Assembly: GCA_015067975.1 (NCBI GenBank)
Contig: SVLK01000004.1
Span: 1 to 64,000, forward strand
Origin: Oscillospiraceae bacterium
GTDB taxonomy: Bacteria; Bacillota; Clostridia; Oscillospirales; Oscillospiraceae
Direction: 5' to 3'
DNA length: 64,000 bases
Shown: in pieces, positions 33,642-42,314 of the stretch
Numbering within the stretch: the stretch's first letter is position 1
How the letters are laid out: every line of letters begins with the position of its first letter
Program-made: the position numbers and the translations under genes
The notes under the pieces: generated by a model
What the model saw: the letters and a program-made list of their open reading frames with translations, nothing else
The model's database searches: none
What the model was told of the DNA's origin: nothing

Positions 33642-33670
33642 TTGTATTTTACGAGAAGAAATGTTATACT
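33642..33670 (+). promoter_or_regulatory. asp23-nusB promoter
   Basis: TTGTAT, 17 bp, TATACT, directly after spoIIIAH. Confidence 0.65.
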
Positions 33671-33717
33671 ACATACAATTGCTATACAAATGATACGAGT
33701 TAGGAGACTTTCCGACC

Positions 33718-34077
33718 ATGGTAGATAACAAAGAATACATGACGCATCAGGATGAAATGGGTACGATCCAGATCTCCGAAGATGTAGTGGCGTCCATTGC
33801 TACTTCCGCTGCGCTGGAGGTAGATGGAGTGAGCGGACTGCTCAACGCCAATATGGCCGACTTTATGGGCGGCAAAAAAATGACCGCCAAAGGTGTGCGC
33901 GTGGAGATGGTGGAAGGCTCCATTGCTGTGCATCTGTTTTTGGTGCTGCGCTATGGTTGCGCTGTGGCTGAGGTAGCCGGCAAGGTGCAGAAGAGCGTGT
34001 TTGCTACGCTGCAGGATATGACCGGTTTTTCCGTCAAAACGGTCAATGTGCATGTGGGCGGCATCAGCTTTGAGTGA
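33718..34077 (+). CDS. Asp23/Gls24 family envelope stress response protein
   Basis: 119 residues, single Asp23 domain (IQISEDVVASIATSAALEVDGVSGL ... VKTVNVHVGGISF). Staphylococcal Asp23 sits at the membrane through AmaP; no amaP is adjacent here. In Clostridia and Bacilli this gene (yqhY) stands between acetyl-CoA carboxylase or spoIIIA genes and nusB, as here, and B. subtilis YqhY affects lipid metabolism. ATG 33718 follows TTAGGAGACTTTCCGACC. Confidence 0.93.
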   Translation: MVDNKEYMTHQDEMGTIQISEDVVASIATSAALEVDGVSGLLNANMADFMGGKKMTAKGVRVEMVEGSIAVHLFLVLRYGCAVAEVAGKVQKSVFATLQDMTGFSVKTVNVHVGGISFE

Positions 34078-34116
34078 TTGCATATCGATACGAGAGAGAA
34101 AAGGACTGTAACAGAT

Positions 34117-34566
34117 ATGACGCGCAATACAGCAAGAGAAATCGCGACCCATTTGGCTTATGAACTGAGCTTTACTGAGTTGTCCGTGAAGGATTTTTTG
34201 GATGCCCGCTTGTCTGAAGAAAGTTTTTCTGCGCTGGCAGAGGAGTATGAGCTCTACGAAACGACTCCCAACCAGAAGCAGGATCAATATATCCGCCGTT
34301 TGGTGGCAGGCGTTGCAGACCATGCAGCGGAGCTGGACACTTATATTGAGAAGTACGCCAAGGGCTGGCGCTTTGAGCGTATCTCGCTGGTGGCTTCCGC
34401 TATTATGCGTGTGGCCATGTTTGAGATCCTTTATATGCCTGATGTGCCCAACGGTGTGGCTATCAACGAGGCAGTGGAGATCGCCAAAAAGTATGAGACA
34501 CCGGAAGTGGCCCGTTTTATGAACGGCATTCTGGGAAGTTTCGTCCGTGAAGAAGTGAAAGAATAG
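34117..34566 (+). CDS. nusB: Transcription antitermination factor NusB
   Basis: 149 residues, all-helical NusB fold with the diagnostic C-terminus (RISLVASAIMRVAMFEILYM...PNGVAINEAVEIAKKYETPEVARFMNGILG). It works with NusE on boxA in rRNA operons. The ORF-track start (TTG 34078) has no ribosome site; ATG 34117 has AAAGGA 11 nt upstream and gives the usual N-terminus MTRNTAREIATHLAYELSF. It is cotranscribed with asp23. Confidence 0.95.
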   Translation: MTRNTAREIATHLAYELSFTELSVKDFLDARLSEESFSALAEEYELYETTPNQKQDQYIRRLVAGVADHAAELDTYIEKYAKGWRFERISLVASAIMRVAMFEILYMPDVPNGVAINEAVEIAKKYETPEVARFMNGILGSFVREEVKE

Positions 34567-34570
34567 TGAA

Positions 34571-34603
34571 CGGCAGGCAGAGCGAAGGCTCTGCCTGTTT
34601 AAC
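34571..34603 (+). terminator. Hairpin after nusB
   Basis: CAGGCAGAGC-GAAG-GCTCTGCCTG followed by a short TTT. The T-run is poor, so it may be a weak terminator or attenuator between nusB and xseA. It ends just before the xseA ribosome site. Confidence 0.5.
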
Positions 34604-34621
34604 CATCAGGAGGTGATCACG

Positions 34622-35827
34622 GTGGAACAGGCACGGGTATATGAGGTTTCCGAAGTCAACCAATATATCAAGAATGTGTTGGACGGGGTACCGGAACTCA
34701 ACGGTATTCTGATCCGCGGAGAGCTCTCCAACTATAAGGTCTATCCTTCGGGTCACCATTACTTTTCATTGAAGGATGCCCAGGGTGCGCTGCGCGGTGT
34801 GATGTTCAAAGGAGCGGCATCCAAACTTCGCTTCCGTCCGGAAAACGGCATGAAGGTAATTGCCGGAGGAAGGATCAGCGTATTCCCCAGGGATGGAGCT
34901 TACCAGCTGTACTGTGACCATCTGTCAGCGGATGGCATCGGAGATCTGTATGTGGCGTTTGAACAGCTGAAAGAGAGACTGTATCAGGAAGGACTCTTTG
35001 ACCCAGCCCATAAAAAGCCACTGCCGCTATATCCACGGCGGATCGCCATTATCACCAGCTCTGCCGGTGCGGCGGTACATGATATGATCCGCATTCTGCG
35101 TCGGCGCTATCCGGTCGCTAAGATTCTTTTGCTGCCGGTGCGCGTACAAGGTGTGGAAGCTCCGCCGGAGATCGTGGGCGCGATCCGCTATGCCAACCGT
35201 TGGAAACTGGCAGATGTCTTGATCACCGGACGCGGCGGTGGCTCTATCGAAGATCTTTGGGCTTTTAACGATGAACGGGTGGCAAGAGCCATTTATGCCT
35301 CAGAGATCCCGGTGATCTCAGCCGTGGGCCATGAGCCGGATGTGACGATTTCCGACTTTGTGGCGGACCGACGCGCCTCTACGCCGTCCAATGCGGCGGA
35401 GATTGCAGTGCCGGACATGACAGAATTGCTGCGGTATCTGCAGACGGTGGACAACCGTCTGGTGCAGTCAGAACTGAACTTGCTGGAGCGCGAGGAACAG
35501 CGGCTGAAAAATTTGGCAGCCAAGCGGGTACTGAGCGATCCGACAGCCTTTTTGCAGGATCGGAAAATGCAACTGGACTATCTGCAGCAGAAACTGGCGT
35601 CGGCTACGCGTTTACAGGTAGAAAAAGAGGCGCGCCACTTTGCGCATCTGACAGCGAAACTGGATGCGATGAGTCCGTTGAAAGTGCTGGGACGCGGCTA
35701 TGCCATGGCACAGAGCGACGACGGAACGGTACTGCGCAGTGCTCAGCAGGTATCGTTGGGCGAGCAAATCAACGTTCGGTTAGCGCAGGGAAGTTTACAG
35801 TGCATTGTGAAGGATAAAGGGGAATGA
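34622..35827 (+). CDS. xseA: Exodeoxyribonuclease VII large subunit XseA
   Basis: 401 residues: N-terminal OB-fold (VNQYIKNVLDGVPELNGILIRGELSNY, SGHHYFSLKD), catalytic core (ALITSSAGAAVHDMIRILRRRYP-like, GRGGGSIEDLWAFNDE, SAVGHEPDVTISDFVADRRASTPSNAAE) and a C-terminal coiled region. Degrades single-stranded DNA with XseB. The ORF track begins at a GTG inside AGGAGGTG; GTG 34622, 8 nt after AGGAGG, is the likely start. It overlaps xseB by ATGA. Confidence 0.96.
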   Translation: MEQARVYEVSEVNQYIKNVLDGVPELNGILIRGELSNYKVYPSGHHYFSLKDAQGALRGVMFKGAASKLRFRPENGMKVIAGGRISVFPRDGAYQLYCDHLSADGIGDLYVAFEQLKERLYQEGLFDPAHKKPLPLYPRRIAIITSSAGAAVHDMIRILRRRYPVAKILLLPVRVQGVEAPPEIVGAIRYANRWKLADVLITGRGGGSIEDLWAFNDERVARAIYASEIPVISAVGHEPDVTISDFVADRRASTPSNAAEIAVPDMTELLRYLQTVDNRLVQSELNLLEREEQRLKNLAAKRVLSDPTAFLQDRKMQLDYLQQKLASATRLQVEKEARHFAHLTAKLDAMSPLKVLGRGYAMAQSDDGTVLRSAQQVSLGEQINVRLAQGSLQCIVKDKGE

Positions 35828-36051
35828 TGACGATGACGTTTGAACAGAAAATGGCACGTTTGGAAGAGATTGTGAGCAAGCTGGAAAAGGGCGATGCACA
35901 GCTGAGTGATTCTTTGCAGCTGTTTGAAGAGGGAACGAAACTGGTAGGCGAGTGCCGCAATGAACTGGACTGTGCGCAGCAGCAAGTGGTCAAGTTGATG
36001 AAAGGCAGCGATGGGGCGCCTGTGGAAACGGAATTTATAAGCGAGGAATAA
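35824..36051 (+). CDS. xseB: Exodeoxyribonuclease VII small subunit XseB
   Basis: 75 residues, a two-helix coil with the family motif MARLEEIVSKLEKGDAQLSDSL and FEEGTKL. Several of these subunits wrap one XseA. The ATG at 35824 overlaps the xseA stop; ATG 35833 is also possible. The stop is 2 nt before ispA. Confidence 0.96.
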   Translation: MMTMTFEQKMARLEEIVSKLEKGDAQLSDSLQLFEEGTKLVGECRNELDCAQQQVVKLMKGSDGAPVETEFISEE

Positions 36052-36053
36052 GT

Positions 36054-36923
36054 ATGGACTATCAGAGCCGTTATGCTGCCTATCAGGCGGCCATTGAAGA
36101 ATATCTGGCAGCCTTGTTCGTGGAAGACAAACCCTACGGAAAGCTGTATGAGTCGATTCGATACAGCATTTTGGCCGGCGGCAAGCGCATCCGCCCTGTA
36201 TTGACGCTGGAGTTTGCCCGTCTTGGCGGCATTGACTGGCATTTGGCGTTGCCGTATGCCTGCGCGCTGGAATTGGTACATAATTACTCATTGATCCATG
36301 ATGATTTGCCCTGCATGGATGATGACGATCTGCGCCGAGGCAAACCTACCAATCACAAGGTATATGGCGAAACGATGGCTGTTTTGGCCGGTGATGCATT
36401 ACAGCCTGAGGCGTTTCGCCTCATCGCACAGGCACCCGGCATGAGCGCCCAGAGCCGCATTGACGCGGTAGAAGTACTGGCCAAGGCCTGCGGTGCCGAC
36501 GGTATGGTGGGCGGTCAGGTGCTGGACTGCGTATATGAAATCAACGATGCAGAGGGCTTGACGACGCTGAACCGTCTAAAGACCGGCGTGATGATTTCCG
36601 GAGCTGCGGAGCTGGGGTGTGTTGCATCCGGTATGGACGCGGCAATGCGGGCTCAGGCCGTTGAATATGCCGATCAGTTGGGCCTTGCATTCCAGATCCG
36701 CGACGATATGCTGGATGTGGTGGGCGACGAACAGGTGTTTGGCAAACCCATTGGCTCGGATAAAGAAGAGGGAAAGATCACCTTTGTGGATATCAAGGGA
36801 CTGGACGGCTGCGCTAAGGAAGTGGACGAGTGTACGGCTCGCGCCAAGGCAGCTGTGGCCGGCTGGGAGGATCACGAATTCCTTTGGGAATTGGCCGAAC
36901 AGATGACTGGAAGAAAGCAATAA
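36054..36923 (+). CDS. ispA: Polyprenyl (farnesyl/geranyl) diphosphate synthase
   Basis: 289 residues, class I trans-prenyltransferase. First Asp-rich motif DDLPCMDDDDLRRG near 83, followed by KVYGE; second Asp-rich region QIRDDMLDVVG near 215. The FARM-side residues and the length suit a short-chain (C15-C20) synthase. It supplies the precursor to undecaprenyl phosphate and menaquinone, using units from the MEP pathway (dxs lies 1.4 kb downstream). Cotranscribed with xseAB. The ispA-OLE-oapA-dxs order is that of other OLE-bearing Bacillota. Confidence 0.94.
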   Translation: MDYQSRYAAYQAAIEEYLAALFVEDKPYGKLYESIRYSILAGGKRIRPVLTLEFARLGGIDWHLALPYACALELVHNYSLIHDDLPCMDDDDLRRGKPTNHKVYGETMAVLAGDALQPEAFRLIAQAPGMSAQSRIDAVEVLAKACGADGMVGGQVLDCVYEINDAEGLTTLNRLKTGVMISGAAELGCVASGMDAAMRAQAVEYADQLGLAFQIRDDMLDVVGDEQVFGKPIGSDKEEGKITFVDIKGLDGCAKEVDECTARAKAAVAGWEDHEFLWELAEQMTGRKQ

Positions 36924-36966
36924 AAAGAATGATCCGTTTTCGAGAGGGAACGGATCATTCTTTTTT
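36924..36966 (+). terminator. Terminator after ispA
   Basis: A 15-bp stem AAAGAATGATCCGTT / AACGGATCATTCTTT with a 10-nt loop, then a T-run. It isolates the OLE RNA promoter from the xse-ispA transcript. Confidence 0.88.
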
Positions 36967-37021
36967 GAATGAATGAGGAGAATTGATATGCTGTATATAC
37001 GGAATATCTTGTATATACCTG

Positions 37022-37050
37022 TTGAAAATATTTTAGAAGTGTGGTAAGAT
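37022..37050 (+). promoter_or_regulatory. OLE RNA promoter
   Basis: TTGAAA, 17 bp, TAAGAT. It predicts a start near 37057, at the first hairpin (CGCTG-AA-CAGCG) of the structured region. Two GTATATAC palindromes lie just upstream. Confidence 0.65.
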
Positions 37051-37056
37051 ATGTGT

Positions 37057-37712
37057 CGCTGAACAGCGGCGCAGTATCCTAGTCAGATCTACCGTCTCTG
37101 AAGAAGGGCCTAAAAATCCTTTAAAGGGCACAACTGTGAAGCCACTGGTGCTTGCTTCTTACGCCCAGTTTGGGGTGGGTGCTGGTGGTAGGCGCGGGAT
37201 TTTCCTGCTGCCTGCGGCTGTAGGGCGCTCTCCAATGGCATGGAGAACCCGACCCTGCACCCGTGGAGACCTGCTGTTGTGGATAGGCGTACTCCCTTGT
37301 GGTAACCGACCTGTCTACGAAGCAGATTGAGAACCTGCAATGCGGTGCTACCCGGCCTTGAGCCGTGAACGCTGTGTGCAGAGTAGCCTGCCTTGCGTGG
37401 GTATGGCGAATAGGAGAGTTGATGCACGAAATCCCCGGCCAGGGACGTAGTGATATTTCCTTGAAACCATGGCTGCAAAAGAGGCTAAGAGACGGTTTGA
37501 CTGCAGTGGAAATCACCTAGGCTGTCCTTAACAGTATGGGGCGCCGGGGGGATTGCAGTACGGACTAAGTGGCAGTCGGGTACCATAGTTTGGTAACACT
37601 ATGGCGCAGCACCGAAAGGGAAACCGCCTGATCGGCGACGAGAGGTGTGCTGTGGGGAAATCCAACCCGTACCTAAGCCGTAAGATTAACTCCCGGAGCT
37701 GCCCTGTTCAGT
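37057..37712 (+). ncRNA. ole: OLE RNA (ornate, large, extremophilic RNA)
   Basis: About 650 nt with no coding capacity, GC-rich with many self-complementary blocks, for example CGCTG/CAGCG at the 5' end and CCATAGT/ACTATGG at 37583-37604. It has its own promoter after the ispA terminator and is followed by a small membrane protein of the OapA type and then dxs. Length (about 600 nt known), context (ispA - RNA - oapA - dxs - tlyA - argR - recN, as in Bacillus halodurans) and the neighbouring protein together identify OLE RNA. In B. halodurans it forms a membrane-bound ribonucleoprotein tied to tolerance of cold, short-chain alcohols and Mg2+ stress. The 3' boundary is approximate; I could not run a covariance search. 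Confidence 0.88.
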
Positions 37713-37740
37713 AAATTTTATAATCAGAGGATGAGTTTTC

Positions 37741-38286
37741 TTGAGTGACAAAGAACGAGGGAAAAAGAAGAACAGCCATTGGCCGATCAAAGTTTTCCTG
37801 ATGTCGATCGCGCTGTCAGCCGTGCTGAGCTTTTTCTCTTCTACCGCCCTGACCGGTGCCAGTTATGTGATCGCCCTTTTGGTGTTGTTGGCATTTATCG
37901 GTCTGGGCATTATTTTTGATATGATCGGTGTGGCCGTTACCGCGGCAGATCCCCGTCCGTTCCACTCTATGGCAGCCCATAAGGAAAAGGGAGGCCGGGA
38001 GGCGGTACGGCTACTGAGCAAAGCCAATGAGGTGAGCTCTTTTTGCAACGATGTTGTAGGTGATATCTGCGGCATCGTCAGCGGTTCTACTGCGGCGGTA
38101 ATCGTGACACAGCTGCAAGAGGGCCTAAATACCACGTCGGTATTGATTTCCATTGCAGTGACGGCATTGATTTCCGGTATGACCATTGGCGGTAAAGCCC
38201 TTGGTAAAAAAATTGCAATCAATGACAGCACCAGCGTGGTGTATCGCGTAGCTCGTATGGCCCACACATTACATCTATTCCGTTGA
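37741..38286 (+). CDS. oapA: OLE-associated membrane protein OapA
   Basis: 181 residues with a Lys/Arg-rich N-terminus (SDKERGKKKNSHWPIK), two membrane helices forming a hairpin (about 18-35 and 40-62), the conserved IFDMIGVAVTAADPRPFHSMAA junction with acidic residues next to the membrane, and two further hydrophobic helices (about 108-120 and 130-152). OapA is known to bind OLE RNA and place it at the membrane. The start is a TTG at 37741 with CAGAGG upstream; an ATG at 37732 opens only a 5-codon frame. Identified from context, size and topology; the RPFH motif agrees with what I recall of the family. Confidence 0.87.
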   Translation: MSDKERGKKKNSHWPIKVFLMSIALSAVLSFFSSTALTGASYVIALLVLLAFIGLGIIFDMIGVAVTAADPRPFHSMAAHKEKGGREAVRLLSKANEVSSFCNDVVGDICGIVSGSTAAVIVTQLQEGLNTTSVLISIAVTALISGMTIGGKALGKKIAINDSTSVVYRVARMAHTLHLFR

Positions 38287-38301
38287 CAGGAGATGGATCG
38301 C

Positions 38302-40158
38302 TTGATTTTGGAACGTATTAACAGTCCTTGTGACATCAAACAACTGAACGAGCAGCAGCTCCACCAATTGTGTGAGGAACTACGTGCTTTTTTGATTACT
38401 CATGTAGCGCAGACCGGCGGCCATCTGGCGTCCAATCTGGGTGTAGTGGAACTGACTGTGGCCATTCACCGTGTGTTTGATACGGCGCGGGATCGGCTGG
38501 TGTTTGACGTGGGTCACCAATGCTATGTGCACAAGGCACTTACCGGCCGCCGGGACCTGTTTGACTCACTGCGCCAGTTTGACGGCCTTTCCGGCTTTCC
38601 TAAGCCTTGGGAGAGTGCCCACGATGCCTTCATTGCAGGTCACGCTTCCAACTCGGTATCTGTGGCGCTGGGCATGGCCCGTGCGCGTAGCCGTGAAAAA
38701 GAAAACTATCACGTGCTGGCGCTGACAGGTGATGGTGCGATGACCGGTGGCTTGAGTTTTGAGGGCTTGAACGATGCAGGCGCTTCCGGAGAGCCTTTGA
38801 TCGTAATTTTGAATGATAACGGCATGTCTATTGACGCTAATGTGGGTGGCATGTCCGGGCATTTATCTGAGTTGCGTACAAAACCGGGCTATGTTGCACT
38901 GAAAGAACGTTACCGTCAGGCGTTAACGCACTCTAACGTAGGCCGCCGCTTTTATGATTTTAGCCGTGGCATGAAACAGCTGCTGAAACATTCCTTGTTA
39001 CCGGGAAGCACTATGTTTGAAGACATGGGATTTCACTATATGGGTCCGGTAGACGGTCATGATTTGGAACAGTTGACGCAGACGCTTTGCTTGGCAAAAG
39101 AAATGGATTGCCCGGTGTTAGTGCATGTGCATACGGTAAAAGGCAAGGGATACTGCTATGCCGAGCAGGAACCGGGACGATTCCATGGCGTTTCTCCGTT
39201 TGATACCAATAATGGACAACCTTTGAAAGCTTCCGGAGAAAGCTATTCTTCGGTATTTGGCCAGACATTGGCGGAGCTGGCACGCGAAAATCCGAAAATC
39301 TGCGCTATTTCCGCTGCAATGGTAGACGGCACTGGTTTGACTTCCTTCGCAAAAGAATTTCCCGAGCGATTCTTTGATGTGGGCATTGCCGAAGGTCATG
39401 CAGTAGCTATGGCGGCAGGCATGGCAAAGCAGGGAAGTGTTCCCGTATTTGCTGTATACTCTAGCTTTTTGCAGCGCGGATTTGACATGCTGATCCACGA
39501 TGTGGCGCTTAGTGGCGTACATGTGGTGTTTGGCGTGGACCGCGCAGGTTTGGTGGGTGCCGATGGCGAGACGCACCATGGCTGCTTTGACCCGATTTAT
39601 CTGGCGCAGGTACCTAACATGACGGTACTGTGTCCTGCCAGTTTTGCAGAGCTTCGCTACATGCTGCGGCAAGCAATTGAGGAGATCGACGGGCCTGTAG
39701 CTGTCCGTTATCCCCGTGGCGGTGAAGAGCGTTATCGCGATTGCTGCGGTGCGGAAGTAATGACACGCCTGCGTGAGGGTAAGGATTGTACCATTGTTTC
39801 CTACGGTACCTTGATCAATGAAGCTCTTGGCGCGGCAGATTTGCTGCAGGAAAAGGGAATCTCGGCGGAAGTGGTGAAATTGAACCGCATTGCGCCGATG
39901 GACCCTGCCTATGTAAAGGATATGTTGGGTAACAGCAAGTGCTTGCTGGTACTGGAAGACTGCGTCAATACCGGATGTGTGGGGCAGCGCCTGGCAGCTA
40001 CAATGCTGCAAGGTGGTGCTGCACCGCAGAAACTGATTTTGAAGAATTCCGGTGATACGTTTGTGCAGCAGGGAACGGTTCCCCAGCTATATCGCGCGCT
40101 GGGATTGGATGCACAGAGTGTCGCTGGTTCTCTGGAGGAGGTGCTGCATGAGCGCTAA
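38302..40158 (+). CDS. dxs: 1-deoxy-D-xylulose-5-phosphate synthase Dxs
   Basis: Thiamine diphosphate enzyme joining pyruvate and glyceraldehyde 3-phosphate, first step of the MEP isoprenoid pathway. About 618 residues. TPP-binding GDGAMTGGLSFEGLNDAG...NDN near 150-175; transketolase pyrimidine domain with FAVYSSFLQRGFDMLIHDVAL and DRAGLVGADGETHHG; C-terminal domain. The ATG at 38293 touches the AGGAG directly, so the TTG at 38302 (9-nt spacing, N-terminus MILERINSPCDIKQL) is the better start. It overlaps tlyA by 11 nt. Confidence 0.96.
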   Translation: MILERINSPCDIKQLNEQQLHQLCEELRAFLITHVAQTGGHLASNLGVVELTVAIHRVFDTARDRLVFDVGHQCYVHKALTGRRDLFDSLRQFDGLSGFPKPWESAHDAFIAGHASNSVSVALGMARARSREKENYHVLALTGDGAMTGGLSFEGLNDAGASGEPLIVILNDNGMSIDANVGGMSGHLSELRTKPGYVALKERYRQALTHSNVGRRFYDFSRGMKQLLKHSLLPGSTMFEDMGFHYMGPVDGHDLEQLTQTLCLAKEMDCPVLVHVHTVKGKGYCYAEQEPGRFHGVSPFDTNNGQPLKASGESYSSVFGQTLAELARENPKICAISAAMVDGTGLTSFAKEFPERFFDVGIAEGHAVAMAAGMAKQGSVPVFAVYSSFLQRGFDMLIHDVALSGVHVVFGVDRAGLVGADGETHHGCFDPIYLAQVPNMTVLCPASFAELRYMLRQAIEEIDGPVAVRYPRGGEERYRDCCGAEVMTRLREGKDCTIVSYGTLINEALGAADLLQEKGISAEVVKLNRIAPMDPAYVKDMLGNSKCLLVLEDCVNTGCVGQRLAATMLQGGAAPQKLILKNSGDTFVQQGTVPQLYRALGLDAQSVAGSLEEVLHER

Positions 40159-40951
40159 AACACGGTTGGATGTGCTGCTGGTAGAACGCGGTTTCATGGA
40201 GAGCCGCCAAAAAGCGCAGGCTGTGATCATGAGCGGCAACGTGTTTGTGGCCGGTCAGCGTGTGGATAAGCCCGGTACTTCCGTGCCCAATGAGGCGGAG
40301 ATTGAGGTGCGCGGCCATGTGCTGCGCTATGTCAGCCGTGGTGGATTGAAGCTGGAAAAAGCGATGCAGACCTTTCCGCTGACGTTAGAGGGAAAGGTGT
40401 GTGCCGATATCGGTGCATCTACAGGCGGCTTTACCGATTGCATGCTGCAAAACGGCGCAGTAAAAGTTTATTCGGTAGACGTGGGTTACGGACAGCTGGA
40501 TTGGAAGCTGCGCAATGATGAGCGTGTCGTGTGTTTGGAGCGTACCAATGCGCGCTATTTGACCCACGAACAAATTCCCGATGAGTTGGAATTTGCGTCT
40601 ATCGATGTTTCCTTTATCTCTTTGAAGTTGATTTTCCCTGCGTTGTATGGCCTGCTGAAAGAAGGCGGGGAGATCGCCTGCCTGATCAAGCCGCAGTTTG
40701 AAGCGGGGCGCGAAAAGGTAGGAAAGAAGGGCGTTGTGCGCGATCCAGCTGTACATCTGGAAGTGCTGAAAAACTTCCTTATCCATGCAAAGGAAAACAA
40801 CTTTACGGTTATTGATATTACTTATTCTCCTATCAGGGGACCGGAAGGAAACATTGAGTATTTGGGATATCTCCGCAAGGAGAGTGCACCCAACGGAACA
40901 TTTGATCTTGCCGCCATTGTGGAGGCTTCTCATCGCGAACTGAAAGATTAA
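40148..40951 (+). CDS. tlyA: TlyA family rRNA (cytidine-2'-O)-methyltransferase
   Basis: 267 residues: N-terminal S4 RNA-binding domain (TRLDVLLVERGFMESRQKAQAVIMSGNVFV) and a Rossmann methyltransferase domain with the SAM motif DIGASTGGFTDCML and IDVSFISLKLI. Mycobacterial TlyA methylates 16S and 23S rRNA and is often misnamed hemolysin. The ORF track starts in another gene's frame; ATG 40148 lies after GGAGGTGCTGC inside the end of dxs. Position between dxs and nadK/argR matches other Bacillota. Confidence 0.94.
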   Translation: MSAKTRLDVLLVERGFMESRQKAQAVIMSGNVFVAGQRVDKPGTSVPNEAEIEVRGHVLRYVSRGGLKLEKAMQTFPLTLEGKVCADIGASTGGFTDCMLQNGAVKVYSVDVGYGQLDWKLRNDERVVCLERTNARYLTHEQIPDELEFASIDVSFISLKLIFPALYGLLKEGGEIACLIKPQFEAGREKVGKKGVVRDPAVHLEVLKNFLIHAKENNFTVIDITYSPIRGPEGNIEYLGYLRKESAPNGTFDLAAIVEASHRELKD

Positions 40952-40961
40952 AGAAGGTGCT

Positions 40962-41843
40962 ATGATGAAGAAAGTGATCCTGTGCCCTAATCCCTATCGT
41001 GACCATGATTTGAAGGTGGCGAAGAAATCCAAGGAATTGCTGGAGAGCATTGGCTTTATGCCGGTAGTTTGCCTGCCGTTCCAGCGTGACGGATATGACG
41101 AACAACTGGGAATGCCTATCAGATCGCTGCAGCAGGAGATCAAATCGGCAGATTTGCTGATCGCGTTCGGTGGAGACGGTACGATTCTGCACTTGGCGCG
41201 TACAGTGGCGCTGCACAGCGTGCCGGTGTTGGGTATCAATTTGGGCAGCCTGGGCTTTATGGCGGAGCTGGAGCAGGACGAGCTGGAACGTCTGCGCGAT
41301 TTAGCGCATTGGGACTTTACAGTAGAGTCACGCATGATGCTGGACGTGACTGTGATCCGCGACGGGCGCTCGGTATATAACAATATTGCCCTCAACGATG
41401 CAGTGATTTCCAAGGGTTCTATTGCGCGGGTGGTGCGGCTGGAGATCTTTACCGAAGAAGGCAGATTGACCCGTGTGGGAGGTGACGGCGTGATTGTCAG
41501 CACACCTACCGGATCTACCGGCTATTCTATGGCTGCCGGTGGCCCTATTGTGGAGCCTACGGCGAAGAATCTGCTGCTGACACCCATTTGCCCCCACTCT
41601 ACTCGATCCTCTTCCTATGTGCTCTCTCCGGAGCATGTGATCACGGTGGAAGCGGCGGATGCCAACCGGAAATTTGTGTACCTGTCGGTAGATGGCGGTA
41701 AGGCGTTTTCGCTGAAGAACGGCGATAAGGTGCGTGTCAGCCAGTCAGGTTATACCACGAAGCTGGTGCGTCTTTCTAAAAAGAGTTTTTGCGAAATCTT
41801 AGATAAAAAAATGGGAGCGGAGGCTGAAAAAAATGAAAAATGA
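40962..41843 (+). CDS. nadK: NAD kinase
   Basis: 293 residues (292 if the second ATG is used). Phosphorylates NAD+ to NADP+ with ATP. GGDGTILHLAR motif near 70, NDAVISKG near 147, and the glycine-rich TPTGSTGYSMAAGGPIVEP near 183. Ribosome site AAGAAGGTGCT. It overlaps argR by 11 nt, so both are translated from one message with dxs and tlyA. Confidence 0.96.
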   Translation: MMKKVILCPNPYRDHDLKVAKKSKELLESIGFMPVVCLPFQRDGYDEQLGMPIRSLQQEIKSADLLIAFGGDGTILHLARTVALHSVPVLGINLGSLGFMAELEQDELERLRDLAHWDFTVESRMMLDVTVIRDGRSVYNNIALNDAVISKGSIARVVRLEIFTEEGRLTRVGGDGVIVSTPTGSTGYSMAAGGPIVEPTAKNLLLTPICPHSTRSSSYVLSPEHVITVEAADANRKFVYLSVDGGKAFSLKNGDKVRVSQSGYTTKLVRLSKKSFCEILDKKMGAEAEKNEK

Positions 41844-42285
41844 CCGTCATAATCATTTGCTGCAGATCATTGCTGAAGAGAGCATTGAAACGCAGGAGCA
41901 GCTGTTGGAGCGCCTTCGTGAGCGTGGTATTAAAAGTACACAGGCTACTATTTCCCGGGATATTAAGGAGTTGCATTTGGTAAAAGAGCCGGCCGGACAG
42001 GGGCGGTATCGCTATGCTGTTTCCGCGCACCGCACCAAACTGAATTTTGCAGACCGCCTGCGTACGATTTTGCGCGAAAGTCTGCTCAGCTCCGATTATG
42101 CACAGAATATCGTGGTGATCAAGACGATGCCCGGCCTTGCACAGGGTGCTGCGTCTGCTCTGGACGGTATGCAGATCGCCAATATGGTGGGCTCTTTGGC
42201 CGGTGATGATACGGTGATGATCATTATGCGTGATCAGGATAGTGCTTCTGATTTTTGCAACGAGATCCGTGACATGCTGCGCTGA
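41833..42285 (+). CDS. argR: Arginine repressor ArgR
   Basis: 150 residues: N-terminal winged helix (SIETQEQLLERLRERGIKSTQATISRDIKELHLVK) and C-terminal trimerisation/arginine-binding domain (GLAQGAASALDGMQIANMVGSLAGDDTVMIIMRD). It represses arginine biosynthesis and activates catabolism; none of the arg genes is in the window. The nadK-argR-recN order is a conserved Gram-positive string of no clear functional link. Confidence 0.96.
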   Translation: MKNDRHNHLLQIIAEESIETQEQLLERLRERGIKSTQATISRDIKELHLVKEPAGQGRYRYAVSAHRTKLNFADRLRTILRESLLSSDYAQNIVVIKTMPGLAQGAASALDGMQIANMVGSLAGDDTVMIIMRDQDSASDFCNEIRDMLR

Positions 42286-42314
42286 AACGGCGTGTTGCGT
42301 GGAGGAGAAAAGAT

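Noticed and set aside
34078-34116. Upstream TTG start of nusB extending the protein by 13 residues
   Set aside because: Overlaps the asp23 stop region, lacks a ribosome site and is not seen in the NusB family.
36988-37047. 19-codon ORF (starting MLYIRNILYI) after GAGGAG upstream of OLE
   Set aside because: It covers the OLE promoter itself and ends in the -10; the coding look is probably caused by the GTATATAC repeats. Not enough to call a peptide.
37110-37516. ORFs of 64-131 codons inside the OLE RNA region
   Set aside because: Mutually overlapping in different frames, without ribosome sites, and Cys/Pro/Arg-rich in the way structured RNA genes translate by chance.
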